From NCBI RefSeq assembly GCF_022760835.1, contig NZ_JAKTNQ010000004.1, forward strand, positions 1 to 64,000: DNA of 64,000 bases, written 5' to 3'. Origin of the DNA: Thermus altitudinis (lineage in GTDB: Bacteria; Deinococcota; Deinococci; Deinococcales; Thermaceae). Of this stretch, positions 43,893-52,386 are shown piece by piece; the first letter of the stretch is position 1; each line of letters begins with the position of its first letter. The position numbers and the translations under genes are program-made. The notes beneath the pieces are model-generated. The model did no database searches, had not been told where the DNA came from, and saw only the letters and a list, made by a program, of their open reading frames with translations.

Positions 43893-44537
43893 ATGCGGGA
43901 GGATCCCTTTAGGCACCTGGCTGAGGCCTACGAGGCCTGGTACGAGACCCCTTTGGGGGCCTTCGCCATCGCCGAGGAGGAAAGGGCCCTGAAAAACCTG
44001 CTTCCCCCTGGGGAGAGCCTCCTGGAGGTGGGGGCGGGAACCGGCTACTGGCTTAAGCGCCTCCCGTACCCCAAGAGGGTGGGGCTTGAGCCCTCTTCGG
44101 CCATGCTCCAGGTGGGGAGGGCCAGGGTACCCGAGGTGGAATGGATCCCAGGCCGGGGGGAGGCCCTGCCCTTCCCCGAGAAGGGCTTTGACGTGGTCCT
44201 CCTCTTCACCGTGCTGGAGTTCGTGGAGGATGTGGAGAGGGTTCTTGCCGAGGCGAGAAGGGTCCTAAAGGATGGGGGGAGCCTGGTGGTGGGGATCCTC
44301 GAGGCCCTCTCCCCTTGGGCGGCCCTTTACCGGAGGCTGGGGGAAAGAGGGGTCTTGCCCTGGCAAGGGGCCCGCTTCCTGAGCCGGGAGGACCTGGAGG
44401 CCCTTCTAGGCCCCCCTCTCCAGGCCGAGGAGGTCCTTTTCCTGGCCCCCGAGGCCCAACCCCCCTTTCCTGAGGCAGACCAGGCAGGCCGGCGGGCGGG
44501 AAACCGCGGCGCCCTATACTTGGGGAGATGGCGGTAA
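43893..44537 (+). CDS. Class I SAM-dependent methyltransferase
   Basis: 214 residues with the SAM-binding glycine motif LLEVGAGTGYWLKRL near residue 42, the acidic GLEPSSAML, and LPFPEKGFDVVLLFTVLEFVED. The N-terminal DPFRHLAEAYEAWYETPLG is typical of the UbiE/small-molecule branch. Substrate unknown. It starts 5 bases after the alpha-glucosidase stop and overlaps the next methyltransferase by 10 bases. Confidence 0.85.
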   Translation: MREDPFRHLAEAYEAWYETPLGAFAIAEEERALKNLLPPGESLLEVGAGTGYWLKRLPYPKRVGLEPSSAMLQVGRARVPEVEWIPGRGEALPFPEKGFDVVLLFTVLEFVEDVERVLAEARRVLKDGGSLVVGILEALSPWAALYRRLGERGVLPWQGARFLSREDLEALLGPPLQAEEVLFLAPEAQPPFPEADQAGRRAGNRGALYLGRWR

Positions 44538-45289
44538 AGGTCCTTTTCGCCCTCTACCCCCTCCTGCAGGGGGACTACCGGGCGGTGGAAAAGGCCCTCC
44601 TGGCCCTGGATGGAAGCCCGGTGGCCCACCGGGTCTTCCCCACCCACACGGAACTCTTGGGGGAGGAAGAGGCCGTATTCCAAGCCCTCAAGGCCGCCTT
44701 CCTGGCCGCGGGAGAGGAAGGGGCCACGGTGATGTGGGCCCTTTTCACCAACGCCTGCGAGGCCCAGGACCCTTTTCGCAGACCCGAGCGGCTAAAGCGC
44801 TTCCCCCCCTTGGAGATAGCCAGGAAAGCCCTAGAGGACCTGGATGCCAGGAGCGTCCTGGACATCGGCACGGGCACCGGGGTTTTCGCGGAGGCCTTCA
44901 CCCGCCTGGGCCTATTTACCGTGGGGATAGACCCGCGCTCCGACCGCCTCGAGGTGGCCCGGGCCAAGGTGAAGGAAGCCCACTTTCTGGAAGCCCGCGG
45001 GGAAGATCTCCCATTCCCCAACCAGAGCTTTGACCTGGCCTTTTTCGGTCTAAGCCTCCATCATTTGGACCCCATCCCCGCCCTCAGGGAAGCCGCCCGG
45101 GTAGCCCGGCGGGTGGCGGTCCTGGAGTGGCCCTTCCGCCAGGAGGAGGAAGGTCCCCCTCTGGCAAACCGGTTTTCCCCAGAGCGTCTCCAAACCCTTC
45201 TGCAAACGGCCCTGGGAAATCCCCCAAGGCTCATCCTGGAGGAGGGCTACACCCTGGCCCTTGGGGAAAGGCCCCTTGCGGGGGCCTGA
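44528..45289 (+). CDS. Methyltransferase with N-terminal YkoF-like domain
   Basis: 253 residues. Residues 1-80 (VLFALYPLLQGDYRAVEKALLAL, VFPTHTELLGEEEAVFQALKAAF) look like a YkoF/thiamine-binding ferredoxin-fold module. Residues 90-250 are a SAM methyltransferase with SVLDIGTGTGVFAEAF, VGIDPRSDRLEVA and LPFPNQSFDLAFFGLSLHHLDP. A domain that binds hydroxymethylpyrimidine or thiamine next to a methyltransferase suggests a small heterocyclic substrate (inference). It is coupled to the preceding methyltransferase. Confidence 0.75.
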   Translation: MAVKVLFALYPLLQGDYRAVEKALLALDGSPVAHRVFPTHTELLGEEEAVFQALKAAFLAAGEEGATVMWALFTNACEAQDPFRRPERLKRFPPLEIARKALEDLDARSVLDIGTGTGVFAEAFTRLGLFTVGIDPRSDRLEVARAKVKEAHFLEARGEDLPFPNQSFDLAFFGLSLHHLDPIPALREAARVARRVAVLEWPFRQEEEGPPLANRFSPERLQTLLQTALGNPPRLILEEGYTLALGERPLAGA

Positions 45290-45336
45290 GGGAAGAGGGT
45301 AAGCTGGAAGAAGCCCTCGAGGCCAGGAGGTGAGGT

Positions 45337-45918
45337 ATGGCACGCCGGATCCTTTTCTTGGTAGGGGATTTCGTGGAGGACTATGAGGTCATGGTGCCCT
45401 TCCAGGCCCTGAAGATGCTGGGCTTTGAGGTGCACGCCGTCTGCCCGGGCAAGCGCTCGGGCCAGCGGATTCGCACCGCGGTGCACGACTTTGAGGGGGA
45501 CCAGACCTATTCGGAAAAGCCCGGCCACAACTTCACCCTGAACCACACCTTTGACGAGGTGGACCCTGCCCAGTACCACGCCCTGGTGGTCCCCGGGGGG
45601 CGGGCCCCGGAGTACATCCGCCGGGAGCCCCGGGTATTGGAGATCGTCCGCCACTTCTTTGAGGCCAACAAACCCGTGGCCGCCATCTGCCACGGGCTTC
45701 AGGTGCTCACCGCCGCCGGGGTCATGCAGGGGCGCAGGGCCACCGCCTACCCTGCGGTGGGGCCAGAGCTCACCCTGGCGGGGGCCGAGTACGTGGAAGT
45801 ACCGGTGGACCAGGCCGTGGTGGACGGGAACCTGGTGACTGCCCCCGCCTGGCCGGCCCACCCCGTGTGGCTGGCCCGGTTTTTGGAGGTCCTGGGGGTG
45901 CGGGTAGAAGGGGTGTAA
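45337..45918 (+). CDS. DJ-1/PfpI-family protein
   Basis: 193 residues of the DJ-1/ThiJ/PfpI fold: [47 protein letters not shown], and the nucleophile elbow [15 protein letters not shown] with the reactive cysteine. The glutamate of VEDYE is the usual partner residue. Members act as glyoxalase III, deglycase or amidase; which one is not visible. GGAGGTGAGG precedes the ATG. Confidence 0.88.
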   Translation: MARRILFLVGDFVEDYEVMVPFQALKMLGFEVHAVCPGKRSGQRIRTAVHDFEGDQTYSEKPGHNFTLNHTFDEVDPAQYHALVVPGGRAPEYIRREPRVLEIVRHFFEANKPVAAICHGLQVLTAAGVMQGRRATAYPAVGPELTLAGAEYVEVPVDQAVVDGNLVTAPAWPAHPVWLARFLEVLGVRVEGV

Positions 45919-46017
45919 CACCACCTGGGCTTCGCCAGGAGGGGGCCCCGGTAGGGTCCTTCTTCCGGCCTGACGGGGAAAAGACCCCGGGTGGCGCTAA
46001 CCGACGTAGAAAACCTA

Positions 46018-46042
46018 GGGCCAGGCCCTTTAGGCCTGGCCC
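46018..46042. terminator. Bidirectional terminator after DJ-1 gene and tRNA-Leu
   Basis: GGGCCAGGCC-5 bases-GGCCTGGCCC, a perfect 10-bp stem. CTTTT follows on the plus strand; a few T follow on the minus strand. The roughly 100 bases between the DJ-1 stop and this stem show no gene. Confidence 0.75.
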
Positions 46043-46046
46043 CTTT

Positions 46047-46133
46047 TGGTGCCGGGGGCGGGACTCGAACCCGCACGTCCTTGCGGACAGCAGATTTTGA
46101 GTCTGCCGCGTCTACCGGTTCCGCCACCCCGGC
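46047..46133 (-). tRNA. tRNA-Leu (CAA)
   Basis: Class II tRNA of 87 bases with encoded CCA. Acceptor GCCGGGG pairs with CCCCGGC; the anticodon loop CTCAAAA gives CAA, reading UUG; the T-arm is GGTTCGAGTCC. Its first 22 bases are also the last codons and the TAG stop of lnt, on the same strand, with the stop in the D-loop GGTAG. Confidence 0.95.
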
Positions 46134-47443
46134 GCGCGCACCCTAAGGATAAAGCCCAAGAGGAAAAGCGTCAACGCCACCCCTACCGCCCAGTCCCCGT
46201 AGCGCACGTAGAAGGTCCTTCCCCCATTAAGGCCATAGGGGGCCAAAAGGTAGCCTTCCCGATGGGGGGGAATCTGGGCCACCACCCGGCCATAGGGATC
46301 CATGCTGGCGGTGATGCCGTCATTGCCCGCCCTTAGGAGCCAGCGCCCTGTCTCCACCGCCCTAAGCCGCCCTAAGGCGAAGTGCTGCCGCCCCCCAAAG
46401 GAAGGCCCATACCAGGCGTCATTGGTAAGGAGAACCAATACCCTGGCCCCTTGGGAAACCAGGGTGCGGGCCACGGAAGGAAACACCGACTCGTAGCAGA
46501 CCATGGCCCCGTAGGGGCCGATGGGGGCGAGCCGCTCTCCAGGCGTCCGGTCCCCTAGCTCCCCCAGGCCAAAGGTGCGGAAGAAGAGGCTATACACCCC
46601 CCCCAAAACCCCTCGGAAGGGAAAGCGCTCCCCAAAGGGCACCAGGCGCACCTTGTCGTAGTGGCCCAGCACCCTTCCTTCCCAGTAGAGGACCGCCCGG
46701 TTGGGGCCGTAGAGGTTGAGCCCCGTGAGGAGGTAGCGGCCCTGCAGAAGGGCATCCGTGCCCTCTGGGATTTGCCAAACCGCGGTCTCCGGCCAGACCA
46801 CCAGCCGGGCCTCTGGGTGCTTCGCCAAGCCCTCCTGGGTCAGGCGGAGGTATACCTCATCCCCCAGCTCTCCTTGGACCTTGACCAAGGGATTGACGTT
46901 GCCCTGGACCAAAAGGGCCTGCTCCTCACCCCTCACCGGGGGTAAAGGAGATACCCAGAGGGCCGCCCAGGGTAAGACAAGCCAGTAACGACCTTCCCTA
47001 AAACCCCAGGCGAAGAGCAGAACCAGGAGGGAGAGAAGGTAAACCCCGCCCCAAGCGGCTAGCACCCGCCCCGGGGCCTCCACCAGGCTGTAACCCAGGA
47101 AACCCCAGGGGAAGGCCAGCTCACCTTGCTCTGTGAGCCACTCCAACAGCACCCACCCCCCCACCCGGGCCAGGGGCGTAGGGGTGAGGGCAAAGAGAAG
47201 CCCAAAGGAAAAGGCCTTAAGAAGCACCAGAGGGAAAAAGGGGACCACCCCGAAGGGGCCAAAGAGCTGGGCGAAGCTTTGGGGAAGCCAGATGAGGTGG
47301 AGGCCCCAAAACCCGAGGCCCATGAGGAAGCCCGTACGGAAGCCACCCCGGAGGAGAAAGGCCAGGACGATGGGGGCAAGAACACCCAAAGGGAAGGGAG
47401 GCAGGGTGAGGGCCAGGAGAAGGCCTAAGAAGAAGGGCCGCAC
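46112..47443 (-). CDS. lnt: Apolipoprotein N-acyltransferase
   Basis: Inner-membrane enzyme that adds the third acyl chain to lipoproteins. About 443 residues: several N-terminal membrane helices (FFLGLLLALTLPPFPLG), then a nitrilase domain with the catalytic triad glutamate in VVWPETAVWQIP, lysine in YDKVRLVPFGERFPFR, and cysteine in AMVCYESVFPSVAR. I choose GTG 47443, 6 bases after TATGTT; the ATG at 47515 would overlap the divergent gene start and adds a non-membrane extension. It ends inside tRNA-Leu. Confidence 0.9.
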   Translation of the reverse strand: MRPFFLGLLLALTLPPFPLGVLAPIVLAFLLRGGFRTGFLMGLGFWGLHLIWLPQSFAQLFGPFGVVPFFPLVLLKAFSFGLLFALTPTPLARVGGWVLLEWLTEQGELAFPWGFLGYSLVEAPGRVLAAWGGVYLLSLLVLLFAWGFREGRYWLVLPWAALWVSPLPPVRGEEQALLVQGNVNPLVKVQGELGDEVYLRLTQEGLAKHPEARLVVWPETAVWQIPEGTDALLQGRYLLTGLNLYGPNRAVLYWEGRVLGHYDKVRLVPFGERFPFRGVLGGVYSLFFRTFGLGELGDRTPGERLAPIGPYGAMVCYESVFPSVARTLVSQGARVLVLLTNDAWYGPSFGGRQHFALGRLRAVETGRWLLRAGNDGITASMDPYGRVVAQIPPHREGYLLAPYGLNGGRTFYVRYGDWAVGVALTLFLLGFILRVRAPGWRNR

Positions 47444-47449
47444 CCCCTT

Positions 47450-47455
47450 AACATA
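47450..47455 (-). promoter_or_regulatory. -10 box of lnt
   Basis: TATGTT, then AAGGGG, then GTG 47443. Supports the shorter Lnt start. Confidence 0.45.
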
Positions 47456-47513
47456 AGGGGTAAGTACCCGGTTTTTCACAGGCCTTTCCCAAGGTTCATG
47501 AAAGAATAGGGCC

Positions 47514-48218
47514 ATGCGTCTTGGGGTCCTTTCCGACATCCACGCCAACCTGCCGGCTCTGGAGGCGGCCCTCGAGGCCCTGAGACAAGAAGGCGTGGAC
47601 GAGGTCCTGGTCCTGGGGGACCTGGTGGGCTACGGCCCCCACCCCAAACAGGTGATCGGCCGCCTCATCAAGGAAGGGCTTCCCGCCATCGCCGGGGCCT
47701 GGGACCTGAGGGTAGCGTACCCCTTGCCGGGCACCCTACCCGAAGGGGTGGGCAAGGCCACCTGGGAATGGACCCGGTCCCAACTTTCGGAAAGGGAACT
47801 CCACTACCTCCGCTCCCTAAGGCTTTCCCACCGGAAAGTTTACGGGGAAAACCGGCTGGTGGCCTTCCACGGCACCCCTGGTGACCCCGAGAGACACCTG
47901 GACCTTCTGGGCCCCGCCAACGAGCTCCTGCCCCATCTGGAGCGCTACGGGGCCGCCACCCTCCTCCTAGGAGGCCGGCACCTGCCCCTATCCCGCCGGG
48001 TGGGCAGGGGCCTGGTGGCGGATCCCGGGAGCGTGGGCCTCTCCTTGAGTGGGGAACCCGGGGCCGACGCTATGGTCCTGGACACAGAGACCCTCGAGGT
48101 CCGCTTTCTCAAGGTACCCTATGACCTAGGCCCCCTGATCTTTGACCTCCGGGCCTGGGGGCTTCCTCCCATCCTGGAAAAGGTCTACCGCACGGGGCGC
48201 TTCCCCAAGGAGGAATAG
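47514..48218 (+). CDS. Calcineurin-like phosphoesterase, partly degenerate
   Basis: 234 residues of the YfcE-type metallophosphoesterase fold: LGVLSDIHANLPALEAAL (DXH intact), LVLGDLVGYGPHP (GD intact), and VAFHGTPGD (His intact). But the GNHD motif is GAWD, losing the bridging Asn and the catalytic His, and the final GHTH is GGRH. Metal binding is probably impaired or changed, so the enzyme may be inactive or use a different geometry. Its last 93 bases overlap the convergent queG gene. Confidence 0.8.
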   Translation: MRLGVLSDIHANLPALEAALEALRQEGVDEVLVLGDLVGYGPHPKQVIGRLIKEGLPAIAGAWDLRVAYPLPGTLPEGVGKATWEWTRSQLSERELHYLRSLRLSHRKVYGENRLVAFHGTPGDPERHLDLLGPANELLPHLERYGAATLLLGGRHLPLSRRVGRGLVADPGSVGLSLSGEPGADAMVLDTETLEVRFLKVPYDLGPLIFDLRAWGLPPILEKVYRTGRFPKEE

Positions 48219-49274
48219 GGCCTCAGCCCTAACCTCCTCATCCGGGTCCTGGAGGAAACCCTCAATGGGCTTCCCCGCCCGGTGGAGGGCGTGAAGGGCC
48301 GTGCGGCGCACCAGGGGATGGGGGTCTTTGGCCGCCACCGCCATGAGGCCTTCCCCAAGGCCGAGATTGCTCAACACGATAAGGGCATTCCGGGCCATGC
48401 GGGCCCTTCCCGGGCGGGCGAAGGCGGTATCCCCGAACTTGCGCTGAAAGCCTCTTCCCGAAAGGCGGAAGAACTCCTCCAGGTCGGGATGGGCCAGCTC
48501 GGGCTCTGGCCGAAAACCCCGCCACACCTTGCCGAACCGGTCCCAGGGGCACACCTCCTGGCAGAGGTCGCACCCCAAAAGCCACTCCCCCACCCCCGGC
48601 CAAACCGCCGGCGGGATGAAGCCCTTATGCTCCACGGTGAGGTAGCTCACGCACACCCGGGCGTCCAAGGTGCCATCCCCCAGAAGGGCCCCCGTAGGAC
48701 AGGAGACCAGGCAACGGGTACAGCGCCCACAACGGTTAGGGTGCGGAGGGGCGACCTCCACCGCCAACGAGGTAAGGAGGACGCCCACAAGGGTATGCAC
48801 CCCAAAGGCCGGCGAGAGGAACATGCCGCTTTTCCCAATCCAGCCCACCCCGGTAAGGGCCGCCAGGGTGCGCTCGGGGATGGGCCCGTGGTCCACGTAA
48901 CCCCTGGCCTGTACCCCAAGGCTTTGGGCCAGGTCCTCCAGGGCCCTTAGCTCCTCCCCCAGAAGCCGGTGGTAGTCCCGCACCCAGGCGTAGCGGGCCA
49001 CCCGGCCCACCCTGAGGCCCCCAGGGGGCACCCCGGGGTCGGGGTAGGCGTAGGGGGCAAAGAGGAGAAGGGCGCTTTGCGCCCAGGGAAAGCGGTGTTT
49101 GGGGTGAAAGCGAGCCTCCACCCCCTTGGCCAAATAGGCCATACCCCCATGCCGCCCCTCGGCTAAAAAGCGGCGGAAGCGGCCTTCGGCCTCTTCCGGT
49201 AGGGCCAAGGGGGCCCAGGCGTAAAGAAGCCCCCGCTCCCCAAGGGCCCCTTCCAAAAGCCAGCGGGCCTCCAC
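48126..49274 (-). CDS. queG: Epoxyqueuosine reductase
   Basis: Cobalamin-dependent Fe-S enzyme for the last step of queuosine synthesis in tRNA. 382 residues with two ferredoxin-type clusters CGRCTRCLVSCPTGAL and CDLCQEVCPWD, and DHGPIPERTLAALTGVGWIGKS. The C-terminal part carries HEAT-like helices (KDPHPLVRRTALHAL, DPDEEVRAEALFLLG). GTG 49274 lies 6 bases after TAAAGT. The last 31 codons run antisense to the phosphoesterase gene. Confidence 0.92.
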   Translation of the reverse strand: MEARWLLEGALGERGLLYAWAPLALPEEAEGRFRRFLAEGRHGGMAYLAKGVEARFHPKHRFPWAQSALLLFAPYAYPDPGVPPGGLRVGRVARYAWVRDYHRLLGEELRALEDLAQSLGVQARGYVDHGPIPERTLAALTGVGWIGKSGMFLSPAFGVHTLVGVLLTSLAVEVAPPHPNRCGRCTRCLVSCPTGALLGDGTLDARVCVSYLTVEHKGFIPPAVWPGVGEWLLGCDLCQEVCPWDRFGKVWRGFRPEPELAHPDLEEFFRLSGRGFQRKFGDTAFARPGRARMARNALIVLSNLGLGEGLMAVAAKDPHPLVRRTALHALHRAGKPIEGFLQDPDEEVRAEALFLLGEAPRAVDLFQDGRKPPGPEVKDQGA

Positions 49275-49280
49275 ACCTCC

Positions 49281-49298
49281 ACTTTAGACGGGTATAAT
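49281..49298. promoter_or_regulatory. Divergent queG/hom promoters
   Basis: Minus-strand TAAAGT (49286-49281), 6 bases before the queG GTG; plus-strand TATAAT (49293-49298), 7 bases before the hom ATG 49306. Both leaderless in layout. Confidence 0.55.
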
Positions 49299-49305
49299 CC
49301 CCCGC

Positions 49306-50304
49306 ATGGAAGAGGTGAAGATCGCCCTCCTGGGCGGGGGGACCGTGGGTAGTGCCTTCTACGCCTTGGTCCAGGAACGCCTGGCGGACTTCCAGGCCCT
49401 GGGCTACGCTCCCAAGTTCCTGGGAGTCCTGGTGCGGGATAGGGCCAAGCCCCGGCCCATTCCCGAGGAGCTCCTCCGCGCCGAACCCCCGGACCTCCTA
49501 CAGGCGGACGTGGTGGTGGAGGCCATGGGCGGGGTAAAGACGCCTTTGGCCCTGGTCCTGCCCGCCCTGGAGGCCGGTATCCCCCTCATCACCGCCAACA
49601 AGGCCCTTTTGGCGGAGGCCTGGGAGGCCTTACGCCCCTATGCCGAGGAAGGGCTCATCTACCACGAGGCCAGCGTGATGGCCGGCACCCCGGCCCTTTC
49701 CTTTTTGGAAACCCTCAGGGGAAGCCGGCTTTTGGAGCTCCACGGGATCCTAAACGGCACCACCCTCTACATCCTGCAGGAGATGGAAAAGGGGCGGACC
49801 TACGGGGAGGCCCTCCTCGAGGCCCAGCGCCTGGGCTACGCCGAGGCGGATCCCACCCTGGACGTGGAGGGCATAGACGCCGCCCACAAGCTCACCCTTC
49901 TGGCCAGGCTCCTGGTGGACCCTGGCTTCCCTTTTTCGGAGGTGCAAACCCAAGGCATCACCCGCCTTACCCCGGAAGCCCTCCAGAGGGCCCAAGGCCA
50001 AGGGGAAAGGGTGCGCCTGGTGGCAAGCCTCTATGGGGAAGGGGGGCGCTGGCGGGCGGCGGTGGCCCCCCGGCGCCTGCCCCAGGACCACCCCTTGGCC
50101 CGGGCCCAGGGCAACATCCTCTGGGTGCGCGCCCATCCCCTGGGGGAGGTCTACGTCACCGGCCCCGGGGCCGGCGGAGGGGCCACGGCCAGCGGCCTCC
50201 TTGGTGATCTTTTCCGCTTCCTGTCCGGGCACCTGGGCCACCTGCCCGCCCCTGCCCCCACCCCTCCCTTGGCGGAGGGAAGCCCTTTGCCCAAGGTAGA
50301 ATGA
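49306..50304 (+). CDS. hom: Homoserine dehydrogenase
   Basis: Reduces aspartate semialdehyde to homoserine, the branch to threonine and methionine. 332 residues: NAD(P) motif IALLGGGTVGSAFYAL, ITANKALLAE, YHEASVMAGTPAL, GILNGTTLYIL, and AEADPTLDVEGIDAAHKLTLLA. The C-terminal ACT domain of longer homologues is missing, so feedback control by threonine through ACT is not expected. An Uma2 gene separates it from thrC. Confidence 0.94.
   Translation: MEEVKIALLGGGTVGSAFYALVQERLADFQALGYAPKFLGVLVRDRAKPRPIPEELLRAEPPDLLQADVVVEAMGGVKTPLALVLPALEAGIPLITANKALLAEAWEALRPYAEEGLIYHEASVMAGTPALSFLETLRGSRLLELHGILNGTTLYILQEMEKGRTYGEALLEAQRLGYAEADPTLDVEGIDAAHKLTLLARLLVDPGFPFSEVQTQGITRLTPEALQRAQGQGERVRLVASLYGEGGRWRAAVAPRRLPQDHPLARAQGNILWVRAHPLGEVYVTGPGAGGGATASGLLGDLFRFLSGHLGHLPAPAPTPPLAEGSPLPKVE
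50297..50302 (+). promoter_or_regulatory. -10 box of the Uma2 gene
   Basis: TAGAAT, then GAGGCC, then GTG 50309; it overlaps the last codon of hom. Confidence 0.5.
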
Positions 50305-50308
50305 GGCC

Positions 50309-50869
50309 GTGCCCTTCCTGGACCTCCTCCGCGCCGTGAGCGATGAGGAACTCCACCAGCTTTCGGCCAAGAATCCCGGCTGGCAGCTGGAGCGGTGGAA
50401 AGACGGGAGGCTTATGGTGTCGCCGAGAGGGGGAGAAAGCGGCTACCTGGAAGCCCTCCTCCTAGGCCAGCTTTACCGCTGGAACCAGCAGAGGGGTCTA
50501 GGCCTTGTATTCAGCTCGGCCACCGGGTTCAAGCTTCCCGATGGTTCCCTCCTCTCCCCCGACGCCGCCATCCTATTCCGGGATCGCTGGCTAGGCCTCT
50601 CCCCAGAGGAACGGGAGGCCTTCCCCCCCTTAGCCCCAGATGTGGACTTTGAAATCCGCTCCCGAAGCCAGACCCTGGAGGAACTCCGGCAAAAGGCCCG
50701 GGCCTATTTGGCCAACGGCACCCGTGTGGTGGTCCTCCTGGACCCTTACACCCACCGGGTGGAGGTCCACCGCCAAGGAGGCGCGGAGGAGTATTCGGAC
50801 CCGCAAAGGATTCCCCTAGACCCCGAGCTTCCCAGCTTCACCTTGGACGCCCAGGAGCTCTTCCTCTAG
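50309..50869 (+). CDS. Uma2-family (DUF820) PD-(D/E)XK-like protein
   Basis: 186 residues, full family length. [57 protein letters not shown] is the nuclease-like core, with D, E and K in the expected order. Such genes are abundant in cyanobacteria and Thermus; their function is not established despite the endonuclease fold. It has its own promoter within the hom-thrC pair. Confidence 0.85.
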   Translation: MPFLDLLRAVSDEELHQLSAKNPGWQLERWKDGRLMVSPRGGESGYLEALLLGQLYRWNQQRGLGLVFSSATGFKLPDGSLLSPDAAILFRDRWLGLSPEEREAFPPLAPDVDFEIRSRSQTLEELRQKARAYLANGTRVVVLLDPYTHRVEVHRQGGAEEYSDPQRIPLDPELPSFTLDAQELFL

Positions 50870-51003
50870 CACCCCTGATGCCACCTCGCCGTGGCGGGGA
50901 TCCCGGCCTAGCCCTTCTCCAGGCCAGCTTCAAGGGTACCCAGGATACACCCCAAAAGGCCTATCCCTTGACGCCTGGACCCCTGAGGGGAAAACATATC
51001 CCC

Positions 51004-52059
51004 ATGCGGCTTCCCCTTATAGAGCGGTACCGGGCTTACCTGCCCGTCTCCATAAACACCCCGGTGATCTCCCTCCTGGAGGGTTCCACGCCCCTGATTC
51101 CCTTGAAAGGGCCGGAAGAAGCCCGAAGACAGGGCGTCCACCTCTACGCCAAGTTTGAGGGCCTGAACCCCACGGGAAGCTTCAAGGACCGGGGCATGAC
51201 CCTGGCGGTGTCCAAGGCGGTGGAGGAAGGGGCCAAGGCGGTGGCCGCCGCCAGCACGGGAAACACCGCGGCCAGCGCCGCCGCCTACGCCGCCCGGGCC
51301 GGGATCAAGGCCATCGTGGTCCTGCCCGCGGGGTACGTGGCCCTGGGGAAGGTGGCCCAAAGCCTGGTGCACGGAGCCCGGATCATCCAGATTGAGGGCA
51401 ACTTTGACCAGGCCTTGGCCCTCACCAAGGCCCTCACCGAGACCTACCCTGTGGCCCTGGTGAACTCCTTGAACCCCTACCGCCTCGAGGGCCAGAAGAC
51501 CCTGGCCTTTGAGGTGGTGGACGACCTGGGGGATGCCCCCCATTACCACGCCCTTCCCGTGGGCAACGCCGGCAACATCACCGCCCACTGGATGGGGTAT
51601 AGGGAATACCACGCCCTGGGCAAGGCCAGCCGCCTTCCCCGGATGCTGGGCTTCCAGGCGGCGGGGGCTGCTCCCTTGGTCCTGGGCCATCCCATAGAGA
51701 AGCCAGAGACCCTGGCCACCGCCATCCGCATCGGCAACCCCGCCAGCTGGCAGGGGGCCATCCGGGCCAAGGAGGAGTCGGGGGGGCTGATTGAAGCGGT
51801 GACGGACGAGGAGATCCTCGCCGCCTACCGCTACCTGGCGGAGGCGGAGGGGATCTTCTCTGAACCCGCCTCGGCGGCAGCCATGGCCGGGGTGTGGAAG
51901 CTCCTAAAGGAAGGGCGTCTGGAACCGGGCAGCACCGTGGTCCTCACCCTTACCGGCCATGGCCTCAAGGACCCGGCCACGGCGGAGAAGGTGGCGGGGC
52001 TTCTTCCGCCGGTGCCAGCCACCCTCGAGGCCGTGGCCCAAGCCGCCGGGCTCTTGTGA
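51004..52059 (+). CDS. thrC: Threonine synthase
   Basis: PLP enzyme forming threonine from phosphohomoserine. 351 residues; PLP lysine in [16 protein letters not shown], phosphate loop [14 protein letters not shown], and the late [14 protein letters not shown] start at ATG 51004 ([15 protein letters not shown]), because the 42 codons before it to ATG 50878 lack family similarity. The 134 bases after the Uma2 gene contain a TTGACG that could be a -35 box for AAACAT, 18 bases downstream; the assignment is weak. Confidence 0.93.
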   Translation: MRLPLIERYRAYLPVSINTPVISLLEGSTPLIPLKGPEEARRQGVHLYAKFEGLNPTGSFKDRGMTLAVSKAVEEGAKAVAAASTGNTAASAAAYAARAGIKAIVVLPAGYVALGKVAQSLVHGARIIQIEGNFDQALALTKALTETYPVALVNSLNPYRLEGQKTLAFEVVDDLGDAPHYHALPVGNAGNITAHWMGYREYHALGKASRLPRMLGFQAAGAAPLVLGHPIEKPETLATAIRIGNPASWQGAIRAKEESGGLIEAVTDEEILAAYRYLAEAEGIFSEPASAAAMAGVWKLLKEGRLEPGSTVVLTLTGHGLKDPATAEKVAGLLPPVPATLEAVAQAAGLL

Positions 52060-52065
52060 TAAGCT
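52060..52065 (+). promoter_or_regulatory. -10 box of two small membrane genes
   Basis: TAAGCT, then TGGGCC, then ATG 52072; it starts directly after the thrC stop. Confidence 0.45.
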
Positions 52066-52071
52066 TGGGCC

Positions 52072-52386
52072 ATGCCCGAGGCCAAAGACGCCCGTAGGAA
52101 GCCCAAAGAACCTTTCCCCGGAGCCTACTACCTGGCAGGGGCCATCACCATCGCCCTCATGCTCCTCTTCCTGGCCCTGGGGGCCACCTTGCCCCCGGGA
52201 ATAGCCGGGTTTATCGTGGCCTTCGTCCTGGGCCTTACCGTGAACCCCAAGTACGTTCCCTTCTTCCTGGTAGCGGGCATGTTCTCGGCCGCCATGGGTT
52301 TCTTAGGCCAGGAGCCCCAGGTGGCCTGGGGTGGGGTGGCCCTGGTGCTTTCCCAACTCCTGGTAAAGCGCTTCGTGCATAGGTGA
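52072..52386 (+). CDS. Small membrane protein
   Basis: 104 residues with a charged N terminus (PEAKDARRKPKEPF) and three to four hydrophobic segments (AITIALMLLFLALGATL, GIAGFIVAFVLGLTV, FFLVAGMFSAAMGFLG, VALVLSQLLV). No recognised family. It overlaps the next membrane gene, so they may form a pair. Confidence 0.65.
   Translation: MPEAKDARRKPKEPFPGAYYLAGAITIALMLLFLALGATLPPGIAGFIVAFVLGLTVNPKYVPFFLVAGMFSAAMGFLGQEPQVAWGGVALVLSQLLVKRFVHR

Noticed and set aside
47444-47548. Longer Lnt start at ATG 47515 or 47548
   Set aside because: The extension is hydrophilic, overlaps the divergent gene, and a -10 box plus GTG fits the shorter form.
50870-51003. Riboswitch or attenuator leader in front of thrC
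   Set aside because: No run of regulatory codons, terminator or known riboswitch core can be seen; only a weak promoter candidate.
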